Notes: a model not told the origin generated them from the letters alone. DNA of 64,000 bases from Hofstenia miamia (GCA_004352715.1 SCFE01000111.1:564580-628579), one strand, 5' to 3'; numbered from the stretch's first letter, positions 35,766 to 50,311 are shown. A program made the numbers and translations.

Positions 35766-38700
35766 TACTGTTCGAGAAGTACGTTTGGCATGCTAAATGT
35801 TTATTGCAGGAATTTATAGCTATAAATTAAATGTTTTGTATTATTGCGAGTTTGATATAAGTCAATCCTTACCATAATTTAATTTTTCGTAATTTCATGT
35901 TCGTAATTGATGACACGGCAGTCTAGAACATGTTTGAGGCAAGGGCGCATAGCAAATAGATTACTGTCCACTATTGATTTAAAGGCTATCGATTTATGGT
36001 TAAAAGTTAATTAGCTTAACTTATCAATGGCTGTCACTATAGCGGAACACCATCAAACAACGTCACTTAATAAATACTTTTGAGAATTGCTGTATTAACA
36101 AATTATCTTTTATAAAAGAACCCCCGCCCTTAATATTGTCTTGATTCACCTTCTACTTTGGTAACAATCTCATAAGTGTGGTAGGATCTTGCCGAAATGT
36201 ATAAACATTCCCTTCTTTCATTCCAATTAAGTTTTGACTTATGATGTGGATTTCTTTGATAATTAATATCATATGACATCGTGTATCAGGGTGCTAATTA
36301 ACTTTCCAAATTGCAAAAAAGATAATCCACTCGCTTATGCTAACTTAATGAATACTATAACCTCATTTTCTAATCTTGCATTTTTCTTAGAAAGAATGTT
36401 TTAGTTTTATACTGCTGTTGTGTTACCGTTATATTTCTAGTAATAGATTTTCTTTAATGAAGAGAGATATTTTAAATATTTAAAATTTAAATAAATCCTT
36501 ATGGTAAGTCTTTTTACAATAACACAAATTGGCATACTATATTAACGGCATAATGATTTCGGTATGAGTCATTTTCGATTTTTGTGGTACGGTTTCAGGA
36601 AAGATTTGGGTGTATGTGTACTGTATTCGTGATTTAAATTTGTTGATTAGTCTTTTTCACAAAGAGAGTAAATCAAGTGAATATCTTTTCATATAATATA
36701 GTTTTGACATTTTATAATTTTCCTAACTCATTTATTTAAGTGGTCTCTTGGGATTTAGGCAGAGTATCGTGCTTTGTATGTTAATAGATTTCATTCATTT
36801 TCGTCAATTGTCTTTTTATTAAATATGTTGTGGTTTATTAAATATGTGTGGGTTAATGCGACCATCCTGTATTTCCATGTGACTATTCCCATTCATTTAC
36901 GAAATAATTTTTAGCTAGAGTTGTGGATGCTGTAGTTTCTATATCTGGAAAGAAAGTTTTTAAATTATCAGTGAAGAATATATTTTGACAATTTGCTGTA
37001 TTTTAATAGGTGAATCGTCGGTCTATGCTCACTTCGGCGCCTGGTAGAATTGTTTATTTCCTTTTCACTAATTCCGCTAAAGAAATCTAAACTTTGAGTT
37101 TTTAAGCTATTATTTGCACTTGCTTTTAAGCATGCGTTTCAGCATTTTTGTTAACTGCTTATGCACATTACAGAAGTTAAAATAACACCTGACATATTCT
37201 TTGTGTTTAACTTAATTAAAATACAGATAATTTCTGGTTGAAAATATATTGCGAGTATTTTTCCGTTTCAGTTCAAAAAGTCAGTAAATTTCAGTGTCAG
37301 TTTTATATTTCAGTTCTTCGCCGAAATGTTTGCTGTCACAAAAGGGCGATGAGAAGTTTTCAAGTGCATATTTGCAATTACATATTTGTTTTGAGATTAT
37401 TAATATATGTGCTAAGGCGATACTAAATTCGCCTAATTCGTTATTGTTAATGTTATATGGTGGGTTATTAGTATTATTAATTTATGTATTTTAAAGCAAA
37501 AACAAGAAACATTCTTCATTCATTCAAATTTAAAGAACTTAAAGCATTTTAACCGAATATATTTAATGATAATGTACTTAATAGCAGGTTTCTCAAAAAT
37601 TTTCTTTTTGGAAGTGGTTCAAAGGTAGAAATGGCCTAAACGTTTTGTAAAACAAAATATCCGAGCCCTACGCATTTATATTTTGTTTGAAATTTACTGA
37701 TTATCTGCAATTTTTAATAACAAATTCTTTTAACTTTCAGATTTAATTCAGTTTTCGATTTCTGATTGAACTCTGTTTCAAGTTAATTTTTGTTGTGTTT
37801 ATTTCAGTTTCAGTTAAACACGCTAGCGAATACTTTTAATTCATTACTGTTACTGTATTAGACAGTTAAATGCACAATTAATTTCCAAATCATTACTTGT
37901 TTTTTTCATGGAGACCCACATATTCCGTTGAACTCGTTTTTTAAATATCATGTCGTTCCGGAATTGTGACAGATTGTTACTGCACGCTCTTCTTTCGTGT
38001 TGTTTTTTGAGTGATTTAGTAAATAAACTGGTTTGTGTTTGCATTCACTTTTCAATTAATATAACAGCTTCGAAATTTAACTGTGTTTATTTAAAATGCC
38101 ATAACAAAATGGGTGTTGGTGATTAGGAAGGCTGACATGTAGGATCATTGAAAATAAATGATAGAGAATATAATTGATAGCTTTAAAATTCAACCAACTA
38201 AGATTTTTTGTATATTCTTAAACGTTTCCGTATCAAAATTCAACTCTCAACAGTTTTACCTATCACCAAAAATCTTTAGTGCAAAATGATATATAAGACA
38301 TATATGTGTATGTTTGATGACTGGTGTATATTAAATCACTCAGTCCTACTTGAAAAACTGATAGTACATGTACACTCTTGTTACCTTTGTTATTATCACA
38401 GAGTGGTCAAATAAAGTATCTTGAAATAGGGCTTATCATAATTTGATTAACAAAAATGAGAAAAATCAAACAGTAGTGTCAATCAAACACTACAATTAAC
38501 TGTCCTGGAATACAATCAAAGTCAGAGCATTTTTACCAGTTTCTGATTATGCAAAATTTTTTTTTGCGTTATTGCTGGCCTAATTGTAAACGTCCTAATG
38601 TTGATAAAATGACAAAAAATATCTTGCATGTAGTCTAATGATTGCATTAATTCTATATTGGGTACAAAGCAATTTCACCTTAAAAGCAAAATTCGATCTC

Positions 38701-39499
38701 ACACAATCCTATTGAAATTTATCTTTTTAAATTAAAAGGTCGTTAATGTTCCCCTACACTAATTCAATGGTAAAAATGTTTTTGCTAAAAGGCTATGTAC
38801 ATAAGCAAAAACTTTATTGACTTTTTATTGTTTTGCCAATAATATAAACAAATCACTATAATGGGAAAACTTTAAATACATATATATAAAAAAGCAATGG
38901 CTGTTTCTTCAATTTGTAACCATCAGATTTTATTGCACTAACCATTTTCAAATTTTCTTTAAATATTTTTGTTCATTCTGAACTAGCTAAGAGATTGTTC
39001 GTGTAATCAACAGCTAGTTGAATGCATATGCTTCAACAGGAAAATTAGGAAATATATGTTTTCTATTCTGACTTCCATTTGCATTCCAACTCAATTTTTT
39101 TTGCCGAAAAAATTATGAATACTACCAAAACATATTATTTTTTAAATTAATATCAGTGAAAAGCCTCCTTCCAAGTATATTACCTCATTGAAACATATAA
39201 TTTAATGAAACATGATTTTGATTGTTAATGTATGTTTCAAACTTTGATTTTAGACTGCCATTATTTCTTATTTTTTATGCATTGAACAAATATTTATGAA
39301 TAGTGTGAATATGAAGTTCAATATTATTTTACCATCTTTGGAAACAATGTATTTTTTATACTGTATATATTTTGCAATAGTTCTGATATTTACTAAAAAA
39401 ATTGTTAATTTTTTGTGAAAATAGCCTTAATGACAATTTTTTTGACATATATATGAAAATGTAGTTTTTATGCAATATGTTTGTGTTGAAATTAGCAAT
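35766..39499. other. Non-coding inner part of left arm
   Basis: No convincing gene. TTCAGT words are frequent at 37,265-37,320. A 64-codon minus frame at 37,850-38,044 (QTSLFTKSLKKQHERRACSN and on) has fairly balanced composition, but no splice or motif support. Confidence 0.45.
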
Positions 39500-39500
39500 A

Positions 39501-39541
<41 letters not shown>
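39500..39541. repeat. (TA)n tract at the palindrome centre
   Basis: Forty-two bases of TA with one TATTAT slip separate the exact inverted flanks ATTAGCAAT (39,491-39,499) and ATTGCTAAT (39,542-39,550). It is itself self-complementary, so the whole 44-kb structure has effectively no unique spacer. Confidence 0.95.
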
Positions 39542-39544
<3 letters not shown>

Positions 39545-39550
39545 GCTAAT

Positions 39551-42500
39551 TTCAACACAAACATATTGCATAAAAACTACATTTTCATATATATGTCAAA
39601 AAAATTGTCATTAAGGCTATTTTCACAAAAAATTAACAATTTTTTTAGTAAATATCAGAACTATTGCAAAATATATACAGTATAAAAAATACATTGTTTC
39701 CAAAGATGGTAAAATAATATTGAACTTCATATTCACACTATTCATAAATATTTGTTCAATGCATAAAAAATAAGAAATAATGGCAGTCTAAAATCAAAGT
39801 TTGAAACATACATTAACAATCAAAATCATGTTTCATTAAATTATATGTTTCAATGAGGTAATATACTTGGAAGGAGGCTTTTCACTGATATTAATTTAAA
39901 AAATAATATGTTTTGGTAGTATTCATAATTTTTTCGGCAAAAAAAATTGAGTTGGAATGCAAATGGAAGTCAGAATAGAAAACATATATTTCCTAATTTT
40001 CCTGTTGAAGCATATGCATTCAACTAGCTGTTGATTACACGAACAATCTCTTAGCTAGTTCAGAATGAACAAAAATATTTAAAGAAAATTTGAAAATGGT
40101 TAGTGCAATAAAATCTGATGGTTACAAATTGAAGAAACAGCCATTGCTTTTTTATATATATGTATTTAAAGTTTTCCCATTATAGTGATTTGTTTATATT
40201 ATTGGCAAAACAATAAAAAGTCAATAAAGTTTTTGCTTATGTACATAGCCTTTTAGCAAAAACATTTTTACCATTGAATTAGTGTAGGGGAACATTAACG
40301 ACCTTTTAATTTAAAAAGATAAATTTCAATAGGATTGTGTGAGATCGAATTTTGCTTTTAAGGTGAAATTGCTTTGTACCCAATATAGAATTAATGCAAT
40401 CATTAGACTACATGCAAGATATTTTTTGTCATTTTATCAACATTAGGACGTTTACAATTAGGCCAGCAATAACGCAAAAAAAAATTTTGCATAATCAGAA
40501 ACTGGTAAAAATGCTCTGACTTTGATTGTATTCCAGGACAGTTAATTGTAGTGTTTGATTGACACTACTGTTTGATTTTTCTCATTTTTGTTAATCAAAT
40601 TATGATAAGCCCTATTTCAAGATACTTTATTTGACCACTCTGTGATAATAACAAAGGTAACAAGAGTGTACATGTACTATCAGTTTTTCAAGTAGGACTG
40701 AGTGATTTAATATACACCAGTCATCAAACATACACATATATGTCTTATATATCATTTTGCACTAAAGATTTTTGGTGATAGGTAAAACTGTTGAGAGTTG
40801 AATTTTGATACGGAAACGTTTAAGAATATACAAAAAATCTTAGTTGGTTGAATTTTAAAGCTATCAATTATATTCTCTATCATTTATTTTCAATGATCCT
40901 ACATGTCAGCCTTCCTAATCACCAACACCCATTTTGTTATGGCATTTTAAATAAACACAGTTAAATTTCGAAGCTGTTATATTAATTGAAAAGTGAATGC
41001 AAACACAAACCAGTTTATTTACTAAATCACTCAAAAAACAACACGAAAGAAGAGCGTGCAGTAACAATCTGTCACAATTCCGGAACGACATGATATTTAA
41101 AAAACGAGTTCAACGGAATATGTGGGTCTCCATGAAAAAAACAAGTAATGATTTGGAAATTAATTGTGCATTTAACTGTCTAATACAGTAACAGTAATGA
41201 ATTAAAAGTATTCGCTAGCGTGTTTAACTGAAACTGAAATAAACACAACAAAAATTAACTTGAAACAGAGTTCAATCAGAAATCGAAAACTGAATTAAAT
41301 CTGAAAGTTAAAAGAATTTGTTATTAAAAATTGCAGATAATCAGTAAATTTCAAACAAAATATAAATGCGTAGGGCTCGGATATTTTGTTTTACAAAACG
41401 TTTAGGCCATTTCTACCTTTGAACCACTTCCAAAAAGAAAATTTTTGAGAAACCTGCTATTAAGTACATTATCATTAAATATATTCGGTTAAAATGCTTT
41501 AAGTTCTTTAAATTTGAATGAATGAAGAATGTTTCTTGTTTTTGCTTTAAAATACATAAATTAATAATACTAATAACCCACCATATAACATTAACAATAA
41601 CGAATTAGGCGAATTTAGTATCGCCTTAGCACATATATTAATAATCTCAAAACAAATATGTAATTGCAAATATGCACTTGAAAACTTCTCATCGCCCTTT
41701 TGTGACAGCAAACATTTCGGCGAAGAACTGAAATATAAAACTGACACTGAAATTTACTGACTTTTTGAACTGAAACGGAAAAATACTCGCAATATATTTT
41801 CAACCAGAAATTATCTGTATTTTAATTAAGTTAAACACAAAGAATATGTCAGGTGTTATTTTAACTTCTGTAATGTGCATAAGCAGTTAACAAAAATGCT
41901 GAAACGCATGCTTAAAAGCAAGTGCAAATAATAGCTTAAAAACTCAAAGTTTAGATTTCTTTAGCGGAATTAGTGAAAAGGAAATAAACAATTCTACCAG
42001 GCGCCGAAGTGAGCATAGACCGACGATTCACCTATTAAAATACAGCAAATTGTCAAAATATATTCTTCACTGATAATTTAAAAACTTTCTTTCCAGATAT
42101 AGAAACTACAGCATCCACAACTCTAGCTAAAAATTATTTCGTAAATGAATGGGAATAGTCACATGGAAATACAGGATGGTCGCATTAACCCACACATATT
42201 TAATAAACCACAACATATTTAATAAAAAGACAATTGACGAAAATGAATGAAATCTATTAACATACAAAGCACGATACTCTGCCTAAATCCCAAGAGACCA
42301 CTTAAATAAATGAGTTAGGAAAATTATAAAATGTCAAAACTATATTATATGAAAAGATATTCACTTGATTTACTCTCTTTGTGAAAAAGACTAATCAACA
42401 AATTTAAATCACGAATACAGTACACATACACCCAAATCTTTCCTGAAACCGTACCACAAAAATCGAAAATGACTCATACCGAAATCATTATGCCGTTAAT

Positions 42501-43275
42501 ATAGTATGCCAATTTGTGTTATTGTAAAAAGACTTACCATAAGGATTTATTTAAATTTTAAATATTTAAAATATCTCTCTTCATTAAAGAAAATCTATTA
42601 CTAGAAATATAACGGTAACACAACAGCAGTATAAAACTAAAACATTCTTTCTAAGAAAAATGCAAGATTAGAAAATGAGGTTATAGTATTCATTAAGTTA
42701 GCATAAGCGAGTGGATTATCTTTTTTGCAATTTGGAAAGTTAATTAGCACCCTGATACACGATGTCATATGATATTAATTATCAAAGAAATCCACATCAT
42801 AAGTCAAAACTTAATTGGAATGAAAGAAGGGAATGTTTATACATTTCGGCAAGATCCTACCACACTTATGAGATTGTTACCAAAGTAGAAGGTGAATCAA
42901 GACAATATTAAGGGCGGGGGTTCTTTTATAAAAGATAATTTGTTAATACAGCAATTCTCAAAAGTATTTATTAAGTGACGTTGTTTGATGGTGTTCCGCT
43001 ATAGTGACAGCCATTGATAAGTTAAGCTAATTAACTTTTAACCATAAATCGATAGCCTTTAAATCAATAGTGGACAGTAATCTATTTGCTATGCGCCCTT
43101 GCCTCAAACATGTTCTAGACTGCCGTGTCATCAATTACGAACATGAAATTACGAAAAATTAAATTATGGTAAGGATTGACTTATATCAAACTCGCAATAA
43201 TACAAAACATTTAATTTATAGCTATAAATTCCTGCAATAAACATTTAGCATGCCAAACGTACTTCTCGAACAGTA
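39551..43275. other. Non-coding inner part of right arm
   Basis: Mirror of 35,766-39,490. The 64-codon frame at 40,997-41,191, plus, is the counterpart of the one at 37,850-38,044. No gene is supported. Confidence 0.45.
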
Positions 43276-43653
43276 GTGGTGTCACTGAGAGTGTGCGGAG
43301 GGTGCGCTCGCGCGGCGTCGAAATAGCTATAAAATTTTTTAAACTCGAAAAATAGAAATAAAGCTTGTTTATAAAGCAATTTTAAACGAATTGGGAGCCC
43401 CAATTTCGGAATTTGGAGCATTTTGAGGCCTCAATACATCAAAACAACAAAGTAATTACAAAAATAAAGCAAACTATTCGGGCCTAAAGTTAAGAAAAAT
43501 ATCTTGAATAAACATTTCAGACAACTTTGGAGGCCCAATAGTTATACAGGTATAAAATATTTAGTAAAACGTATTTAGAATACTCAATTTAATACATAAT
43601 ATTGGGAGGGGGTCTGAGACCCGGGCACCAGGCTTTAAATTTAGTGACACCAC
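43276..43653. mobile_element. MITE-like element, 378 bp (right copy)
   Basis: Same 11-bp terminal repeats as the left copy, inverted in order. The copies look identical. Confidence 0.6.
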
Positions 43654-44225
43654 AGGCTAACAGCCTCTAAAATTTGAAACATTTTTTACCGCGAGGTAGC
43701 GTAAAATATACGCAGCTTAACATGAAAACAAATTGTACGAAATTATAGTTTAAGCACTGATAGATTTATAGCAGCAAACAAGAAAATATTGACTACAACA
43801 GACAAATTTAGTACTGCTAATTTCGTAATGCAACGCTAACGTGACATTTATAAGATGTAAAGCATAATTTTTGGTGAAGATTATTGACGTGGGTGGAAAG
43901 TACGCTTATAGAATAAAAGCTTCCTACATCGTTCAAAAGGCACAATACTGCGATCTAATTAATGACGTTAAGCTGCAACTAATTATCAAATACGCAAAGA
44001 AATTAAGATCGACAATTTCACAACGATACTGAGAGCATTTATTTCTGTCTCAACCTCCCACAACAACATTGCCTTGTATTAAGCTTATGCTATTAATAGA
44101 AAAAGTATGAGATTAATTCAAAAACCCTATTAAATAATGTGGGAGAATAGCTTTGTAGTATTTTGATAAATATGCAGAAAATGGGTTGTACATTTTGTTA
44201 AGGCATTGTGAGTATTGATTTGATA

Positions 44226-45106
44226 TTGAATAGCATATGTCATGCTGGCATAATTAAGGAAAGGTATATATATATATAATTTTATGATGGAAGATTCTAT
44301 AAAAATTTCTTTCTGGCCTATTATAATTGAGCAATATGGCTTAAAGAATGATTGTAACTAACATCCAAGTGGTAGAATTTAAAGATATTGCGTTGGAATC
44401 CTCTCCCTGCAGAGGACAACATTAACATTCAATTGTCTTTAAAATTTTCGTTCTAGTAAATATTAAATGCTATATTAAAACAACATTATCACAGGTGGAG
44501 CTCTGAAGTTCGTAACGTTGTTTACACTTTTCTTCAATTGAAAGCTGACAGGATTAGCTTTCTAAAATTTAATGGTCTGATTGCATTTATGAGTTTAATG
44601 AGTCTATGTGGTTAGACGCCACCCGAGATTCGAAATCCAAGTCGATTTGACTCGACTGAAATTATNTTGAATAGCATATGTCATGCTGGCATAATTAAGG
44701 AAAGGTATATATATATATAATTTTATGATGGAAGATTCTACAAAAATTTCTTTCTGGCCTATTATAATTGAGCAATATGGCTTAAAGAATGATTGTAACT
44801 AACATCCAAGTGGTAGAATTTAAAGATATTGCGTTGGAATCCTCTCCCTGCAGAGGACAACATTAACATTCAATTGTCTTTAAAATTTTCGTTCTAGTAA
44901 ATATTAAATGCTATATTAAAACAACATTATCACAGGTGGAGCTCTGAAGTTCGTAACGTTGTTTACACTTTTCTTCAATTGAAAGCTGACAGGATTAGCT
45001 TTCTAAAATTTAATGGTCTGATTGCATTTATGAGTTTAATGAGTCTATGTGGTTAGACGCCACCCGAGATTCGAAATCCAAGTCGATTTGACTCGACTGA
45101 AATTAT
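44226..45106. repeat. 440-bp direct duplication around a single N (right arm)
   Basis: 44,226-44,665 repeats as 44,667-45,106 around the N at 44,666. The duplicated length is 440 bp, against 403 in the mirrored left junction. The single-base difference is again seen: the inner copy matches the left inner copy and the outer matches the left outer. Confidence 0.85.
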
Positions 45107-47357
45107 AAAAGCCTTGACACGATCCGAAGCAAAATATCACCACTCACAAGAGTTTAATTTGTATGCGAATTTGTCAATGTTTTTATGTTCTATCAATTAT
45201 TGTAATTAATTTTTGAATGCAGTTAGTTTCAAATCTTTATTGGAGAGCTCTAACAAGTTGATTTTGCTAGAAGACAAAGCCTATGATCAATGCAAAAATT
45301 AGTTACGAATGATGCAAGTACTTTAGAAGTATTATTTAATAAATATTTTGGCTACAAAAACTGCAAAAAGATATTTCTTTGGACATAAAACAACGCCTAG
45401 CATTGGGTAAGATTGACATAATTTCGCTTGTTGGTGTTTTAAGCAGTGTTTAACATTGAACATTGAATAAAGGCCTCATCATATCAATTATTCCAGTGCT
45501 ATGCACAAAATGAGGAAAAAAGCAAAACAAAGTGAAGAAATCCTAAATCAACCATTACCCAGAGAATTCTTCTTCAAAAACAACGATATTTATTGGCATT
45601 AATAAACTAAAAAATTCAGAATTGAACAAAATGTCAGGATATACGGATGAAAAGTGCAAGGAGTATATTATCAGAGATATTATTCAATTGTTCTACTTAA
45701 TGGAATCTTCTCTCTGACTGTTCTCATTCTTTTGTCTGCATTAAATTAGCTCCTGACATCTGTCGGCAGACTTTGGCAGGTTGATTTGAATAAATCACAT
45801 CATTTGTTAACATCACGATTTCCCAAAAGGGATCAATTTAACACAAACTAAAACAATTCCCAAACTCGATTCCTCAACAATATTTGAAATTTAAAGCAAA
45901 ACATTTAACATTTACAAAGACTAATTATAAATTTAAATCAAATGAAACGAAGTTCAAATCATTTTCATTGATTGCAATTGACAAAAGAAAAGAATTCAAC
46001 TCAACCAAAAAACATGAATTAAATTTTGGAAACGGAGTACACTAGATCAAAACTACGTGTCCAATAATTCAATAAGTGCAAACATTATGCGATGTGGTGC
46101 GTAAAAGGATGAAAAATGATAATTGTATCATATTATGGATAATATCATTTAAAAGTAATTGAAAATAGTTATCAGAAAATGATACGCAATTGGGTTGATA
46201 ACCACTGAACGTCCAAGTACCAGACGCATGCGTTCACTACTCAAACTAAAATAATAATATTTTTGTCAATTACAGAATTTGCACACAATAAATTTTATAA
46301 CTTGTTGATTACTGTGGGCACCCTGTGCAATTTAGCAGTTTATGTATTTATTCTTAGACAGTGACCATTACAACTCTGGTTCCGTCCAATGGTGAATTGA
46401 TAACTTACCTGATACACTTATCCAGGTTATAACGTTGACTAACAAAACGTAGTAAAGAACGAATGAAATACTGCGATCTCCGCTAATGAGAACTAGTGAA
46501 GATGTCAACTGTATTTGCTGATATCGTTTTAAATTATTTCTTAAATGAATTCAAGTATCATTTTACATCAATTTTTTAATTGAATTATATTTCAAAATCA
46601 CAGACGTAGCCGGTGTCGTGCGGTTAGCTTCCGGTAAGGGCCTAGCAATCCAAGTCGGATGCACAGCTTTGATCCCAAGTGTGCAATATCATGTATGTTT
46701 GATCCTGAATGAATAATGTTGAAAGAAATTTGAAACATTTGGATACTCATGCTTATTTATAAGCTTAAATAAACTAACGAATTCTAAAAACATTGACGAG
46801 CTTAAAAAATTAAATGGAAAAATATAATTGATTGTTTTTAACGTATAAATTCGTACTATAGACTATTCAAAACAATTTTTGGTCTATTCAATCGTTGAAT
46901 TTCAATGGTCATTTTATAATAAATAGATATAGAACTCGAGAAACATGGAAGATATTTCTGGATTTTTACTAACAACGTTAGTAAAACGTTCAGTTTCTTA
47001 TAAAAAAATTTGATGTTGAGCGATCCCTAGCAAATATAAGTACATAGGGTTGGAAAAGCAAACCCGCTAGGTACGAGTACGAATCTCAAATGCCAGGTAA
47101 ACTAACTTAACTTAAACGGGTATAGTCAACAAAAGCATTAGGAAGACGTTAAATAATTAAAATCGCATCAGAGAAAAGATATTCATTTACAATTTAATAT
47201 TGAAATTATAAAATAATCCATCATCCACTGACAGGAATCGATGCATGAAACAAATCGAAGAGTTAATTTTTAAAAAAGCACATTTATTATGCTCTAGTCG
47301 TTAGATGCATTAGATAATTACTATAGTTCATTTAATAATTGAGTATGCATATATACC
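45107..47357. other. Non-coding stretch with tRNA-like block (right arm)
   Basis: Mirror of 31,721-33,971. No supported protein gene. Confidence 0.4.
46603..46688 (+). repeat. tRNA-like SINE head (right copy)
   Basis: Same box A-like (GTCGTGCGGTTAG) and box B-like (GCTTTGATCCC) words as the left copy, here on the plus strand. Confidence 0.35.
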
Positions 47358-47649
47358 ATAGGTGGAACCGACCTGTAATACTTTTTTGTTGACCCCACTA
47401 AACCTACAGGTTGACTTCAACCGGTTTCCCTATGTGATAGCTGGTCGACAAACAAATAGAAAGTTGCGCGAACCCAATTACTGCAAGTTTTCAATAAATA
47501 CTTTTTAAGTATGGTATGTGGAAAGGTAGTTTTGCCGTTCGTATTTTGATTTTACAGTTTTTTGTGTGACAAAAAATCTGCAAGTGGAGAAATACTTTTT
47601 ATAAATTGCAGATTGATGAAACACCTTGACCCGACCCGTTTCCACCTAT
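47358..47649. mobile_element. MITE-like element, 292 bp (right copy)
   Basis: ATAGGTGGAA terminal repeats at both ends. Mirror of 31,429-31,720. Confidence 0.6.
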
Positions 47650-47677
47650 CATCTATGCACTGCGTAGTTGCAACATT

Positions 47678-47699
47678 ACCTACTAAATATTTAGTAGGT
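47678..47699. repeat. Perfect 22-bp palindrome (right copy)
   Basis: Mirror of 31,379-31,400, with half-site ACCTACTAAAT. Confidence 0.8.
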
Positions 47700-48344
47700 C
47701 AAGGTTATAATCAAGATAGTTTATAAAATATACACAACTCGTATCCGAAATTAACCGGTTGGACGATTACATAGTGTCCACAATATAATTATATATTCTA
47801 TTGGTGAACGTGTTGAAAATGTATTGTAAACGAGTATTAGTGTGCCTGAAGTTCTTGTAAAGATCGCATATTTTCTATTGAAAATTCCAATTTTGTAAAA
47901 AGATTTAAATCTTCTCCATTTCTAATTTTCAAGTAACCAGGAAGTCGTAAGCAAATGGAAGCAACAGTGCATCTAAATTGTTTTATTGGATGCAGACAGA
48001 TCACCCAAACCTATTAAGGTATGCTCTCTGCAGTCAACGTTCAGGATTGTGAATTCTCAGAGGAACAGTGACCGGAAGCAGTTTTAAAACGAAAAGGAAA
48101 GAGGAGCCAATTTTCAATACTCTGATGCTCTCTGATGCTGAATATCTTTATTAGTTGTGAGTTAAAAGCGTTAAGCAATTTTTATCAAGAAATCACAAAA
48201 AAATTAAAAAAATTCCTAAAAAGTTCAATATTACAACAACATCTACAACACGCCAAACTTTTGTATCCAAAATATCGTATTAAGGAATTTCTCAAACCCT
48301 TGCTTGTGAGAAAAATCATAGCTGAAATTTTAAAATAAAGAGTT

Positions 48345-48469
48345 TTACTTAATAGTTGTAGACGGCCGAGGTGGCGGTGGTGGGGCAGCAACCTTCTTTT
48401 CGGAAGATGCGATTAAAGGTGAACTGTACTGTGAGGTGGGTTTTGAATACTTCAGTTTCTTAGCTTCAA
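48345..48469 (-). CDS. Terminal Pro-rich coding exon (right copy)
   Basis: Mirror of 30,609-30,733. On the minus strand it encodes 40 codons after a 2-nt phase remainder and ends at TAA. It includes AAPPPPPRPSTT close to the C terminus. Confidence 0.55.
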
Positions 48470-48686
48470 CTAAATTAAATAACTATCTACAAATGTTGAC
48501 AAAACAACAATACATAACATATTAGCATTGTCGAGAATACAGTGTGGTAAAAAATTTAAAATATTTAAAAATTAAAAATATTTTTAAAATGAAAATAAAG
48601 AAAGAACAGTACTAGACACGAAGATTTCAATTAGCAAGTCAAAATTGCTTTCAGTATTTAAAAATGAACACATTGAGCATACTTAC

Positions 48687-48723
48687 CGCTGTCTTGAGAT
48701 GATTCATCAAATAAAGGAGTATG
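48687..48723 (-). CDS. Candidate 37-nt coding exon (right copy)
   Basis: Mirror of 30,355-30,391, with the same acceptor and GTAAGT donor, reading HTPLFDESSQDS plus one base in the phase that joins to 48,469. Confidence 0.45.
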
Positions 48724-48985
48724 CTAAAACCAGAAACGTAAACATATAAATATATATATATATATAATTCATTGTAATGCGATTATATGATACACGTATA
48801 TAATTCACCAGAGTATTTCAAAATTCCTTGTAAAAACAAGCCAAATGATATTAATATAATACCATAAAATTACTTATATATCTGCATTAACGTCAAAAAT
48901 TCAAGGGTGTGAGCAAATTTTAAAATGTTATGGAAAATAAAAATAAAATAATGAAATAATAGAATGGTAAATTCATTCCAAAATA

Positions 48986-50311
48986 CAGGGTGAACCTGAA
49001 TTAACTAACCCTTTTTAATATGCTAATAAAAGGAAAATTATGAACGCTAGGAAGTTGAAACTTGTTTTATTTTAAAGAAGAACATTTTTATGGTATATTG
49101 TATCAGAGTTACATTGTCCTATACAGTCTGCTAAATTTGTGTTTAAGTATCAAGGCTTAAATTTTCGTCATGAATAACTACAGCAAAAAAGAAGAACGAG
49201 AATTCTGCAAACCTACATAAGGACGATGTCAATAACAGAAGTTCAGCGTGATTACAGGATCCATGTCGAAATAAGAATCAGTCTTTCAAAAAACAATTAA
49301 ATCTCTTTATCGAAAATTTACGAATATCGGAAATGTTAATGACAAACCACGATCTGGAAGAAAAAACTCAATTCGAACTGAATACGCAATCAAAAGAGTT
49401 GCTGTAAGCATTACAGATAATCCAAAAGCCTCCACAATTAAATGCGCTTCTCAATTAATCATTTCTCAATCAACACAAAATTAAATTGACTCCACAGTTA
49501 TTGTCTAATGATCATCGCCAACGTCTTGAATATTCCGAATCCATTTTTCGTTTCTGCGAGGATGCCACTTTCATAAAAAACATCATCTTCTCTAACGAAG
49601 TCCACTTTCACTTAACTAATCATGTAAACAGACATAATTCCAGAATTTGTAGTGTTGAAAATCCACGCGACATCCAAGAAAGACCACTGCATTCTCTTGG
49701 TGTTACTGTGTGGTGCGGAATATCAGGTTTACGAGTCTATGGACCTTACTTTTTTGAAAATGATAACCCAACTGTAACAGTTACTGTTGAAAGGTACTGC
49801 TTGATGATACGAGAGTTTCTTACTCCAGAACTTGAGAGACAAAATGTTCACCATGCGTGGTTTCAACAGGATGGAGCCACCACACATACGGCAAGAGAAA
49901 CGATGGGATTGTTAAGAGATTGCTTTTTAAATCGTTTGATTTCAAGATTTGGTAACATTCATTAACTCCTCGTTCTCCCGATTTGGCCCATGCGACTTTT
50001 TCTTATGGGGCTACCTCAAGTCACGAGTGTATGTAACAAATCCAACTAATTTACAAAAACTTAAAAACAGCATTTATCATGAAATAGCTGCACGCTTGCC
50101 AGAAACACTAATGAAGGTTATGAAAACAACGAAGAAAATAGCCCTGTTTTGTAAAGGCCACCGTGGCGGCCATCATTTGAAAGATATTATATTCAAAACC
50201 AGGATACAATATTACCATAAAAATGTTCTTTTAAATAAAACAACTTTCTAGCGTTCATAATTTTCCTTTTATCAGCATATTAAAAGGTTCAGTTAATTCA
50301 GGTTCACCCTG
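48986..50311 (+). mobile_element. Complete Tc1/mariner-superfamily element, right copy
   Basis: A 1,326-bp element with TA on both sides (48,984-48,985 and 50,312-50,313) and the same long terminal inverted repeats as 28,752-30,077. It is identical to the left copy in all parts compared, including its inactivating changes. Confidence 0.92.
49170..50251 (+). pseudogene. Mariner-like transposase, inactivated (right copy)
   Basis: ATG at 49,170 opens a short frame (NNYSKKEERE) that soon shifts. The helix-turn-helix part with DKPRSGRKNS lies at about 49,288-49,484. The core runs 49,486-49,965 and the C-terminal frame 49,949-50,251. The SDE to SNE change in the first catalytic box and the frameshifts are the same as in the left copy. 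It probably could still be mobilised in trans by a related active transposase, since both ends look intact; that is inference. Confidence 0.88.

Larger units (their letters stand above)
17261..39499 (+). repeat. Left arm of giant inverted repeat (about 22.2 kb)
   Basis: This arm is the reverse complement of 39,542-61,780. Landmarks pair consistently. The coordinate sum of paired bases is 79,041 near the centre. It is 79,078 between about 30,330 and 34,030 and 79,063 from there out to the mariner element. It is 79,051 at the CxCC exon. The changes are explained by duplicated contig ends and by length differences in a TA tract. From about 20,666 inward the match is essentially perfect in every stretch compared. 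From 17,261 to 20,665 it is poor. Confidence 0.97.

Noticed and set aside
37238-37494. Overlapping 62- and 66-codon frames (mirrored at 41,547-41,803)
   Set aside because: Two frames of the same AT-rich DNA with Ile/Leu/Tyr bias; the TTCAGT repeat accounts for much of it.
39356-39685. Paired 71-codon frames on both strands at the palindrome centre
   Set aside because: They are the same sequence read twice through a TA tract, with no coding character beyond it.
48010-48020. Possible coding exon around 47,940-48,018, plus strand
   Set aside because: A donor-like AAG|GTATGC exists, but every frame stops at or before it.
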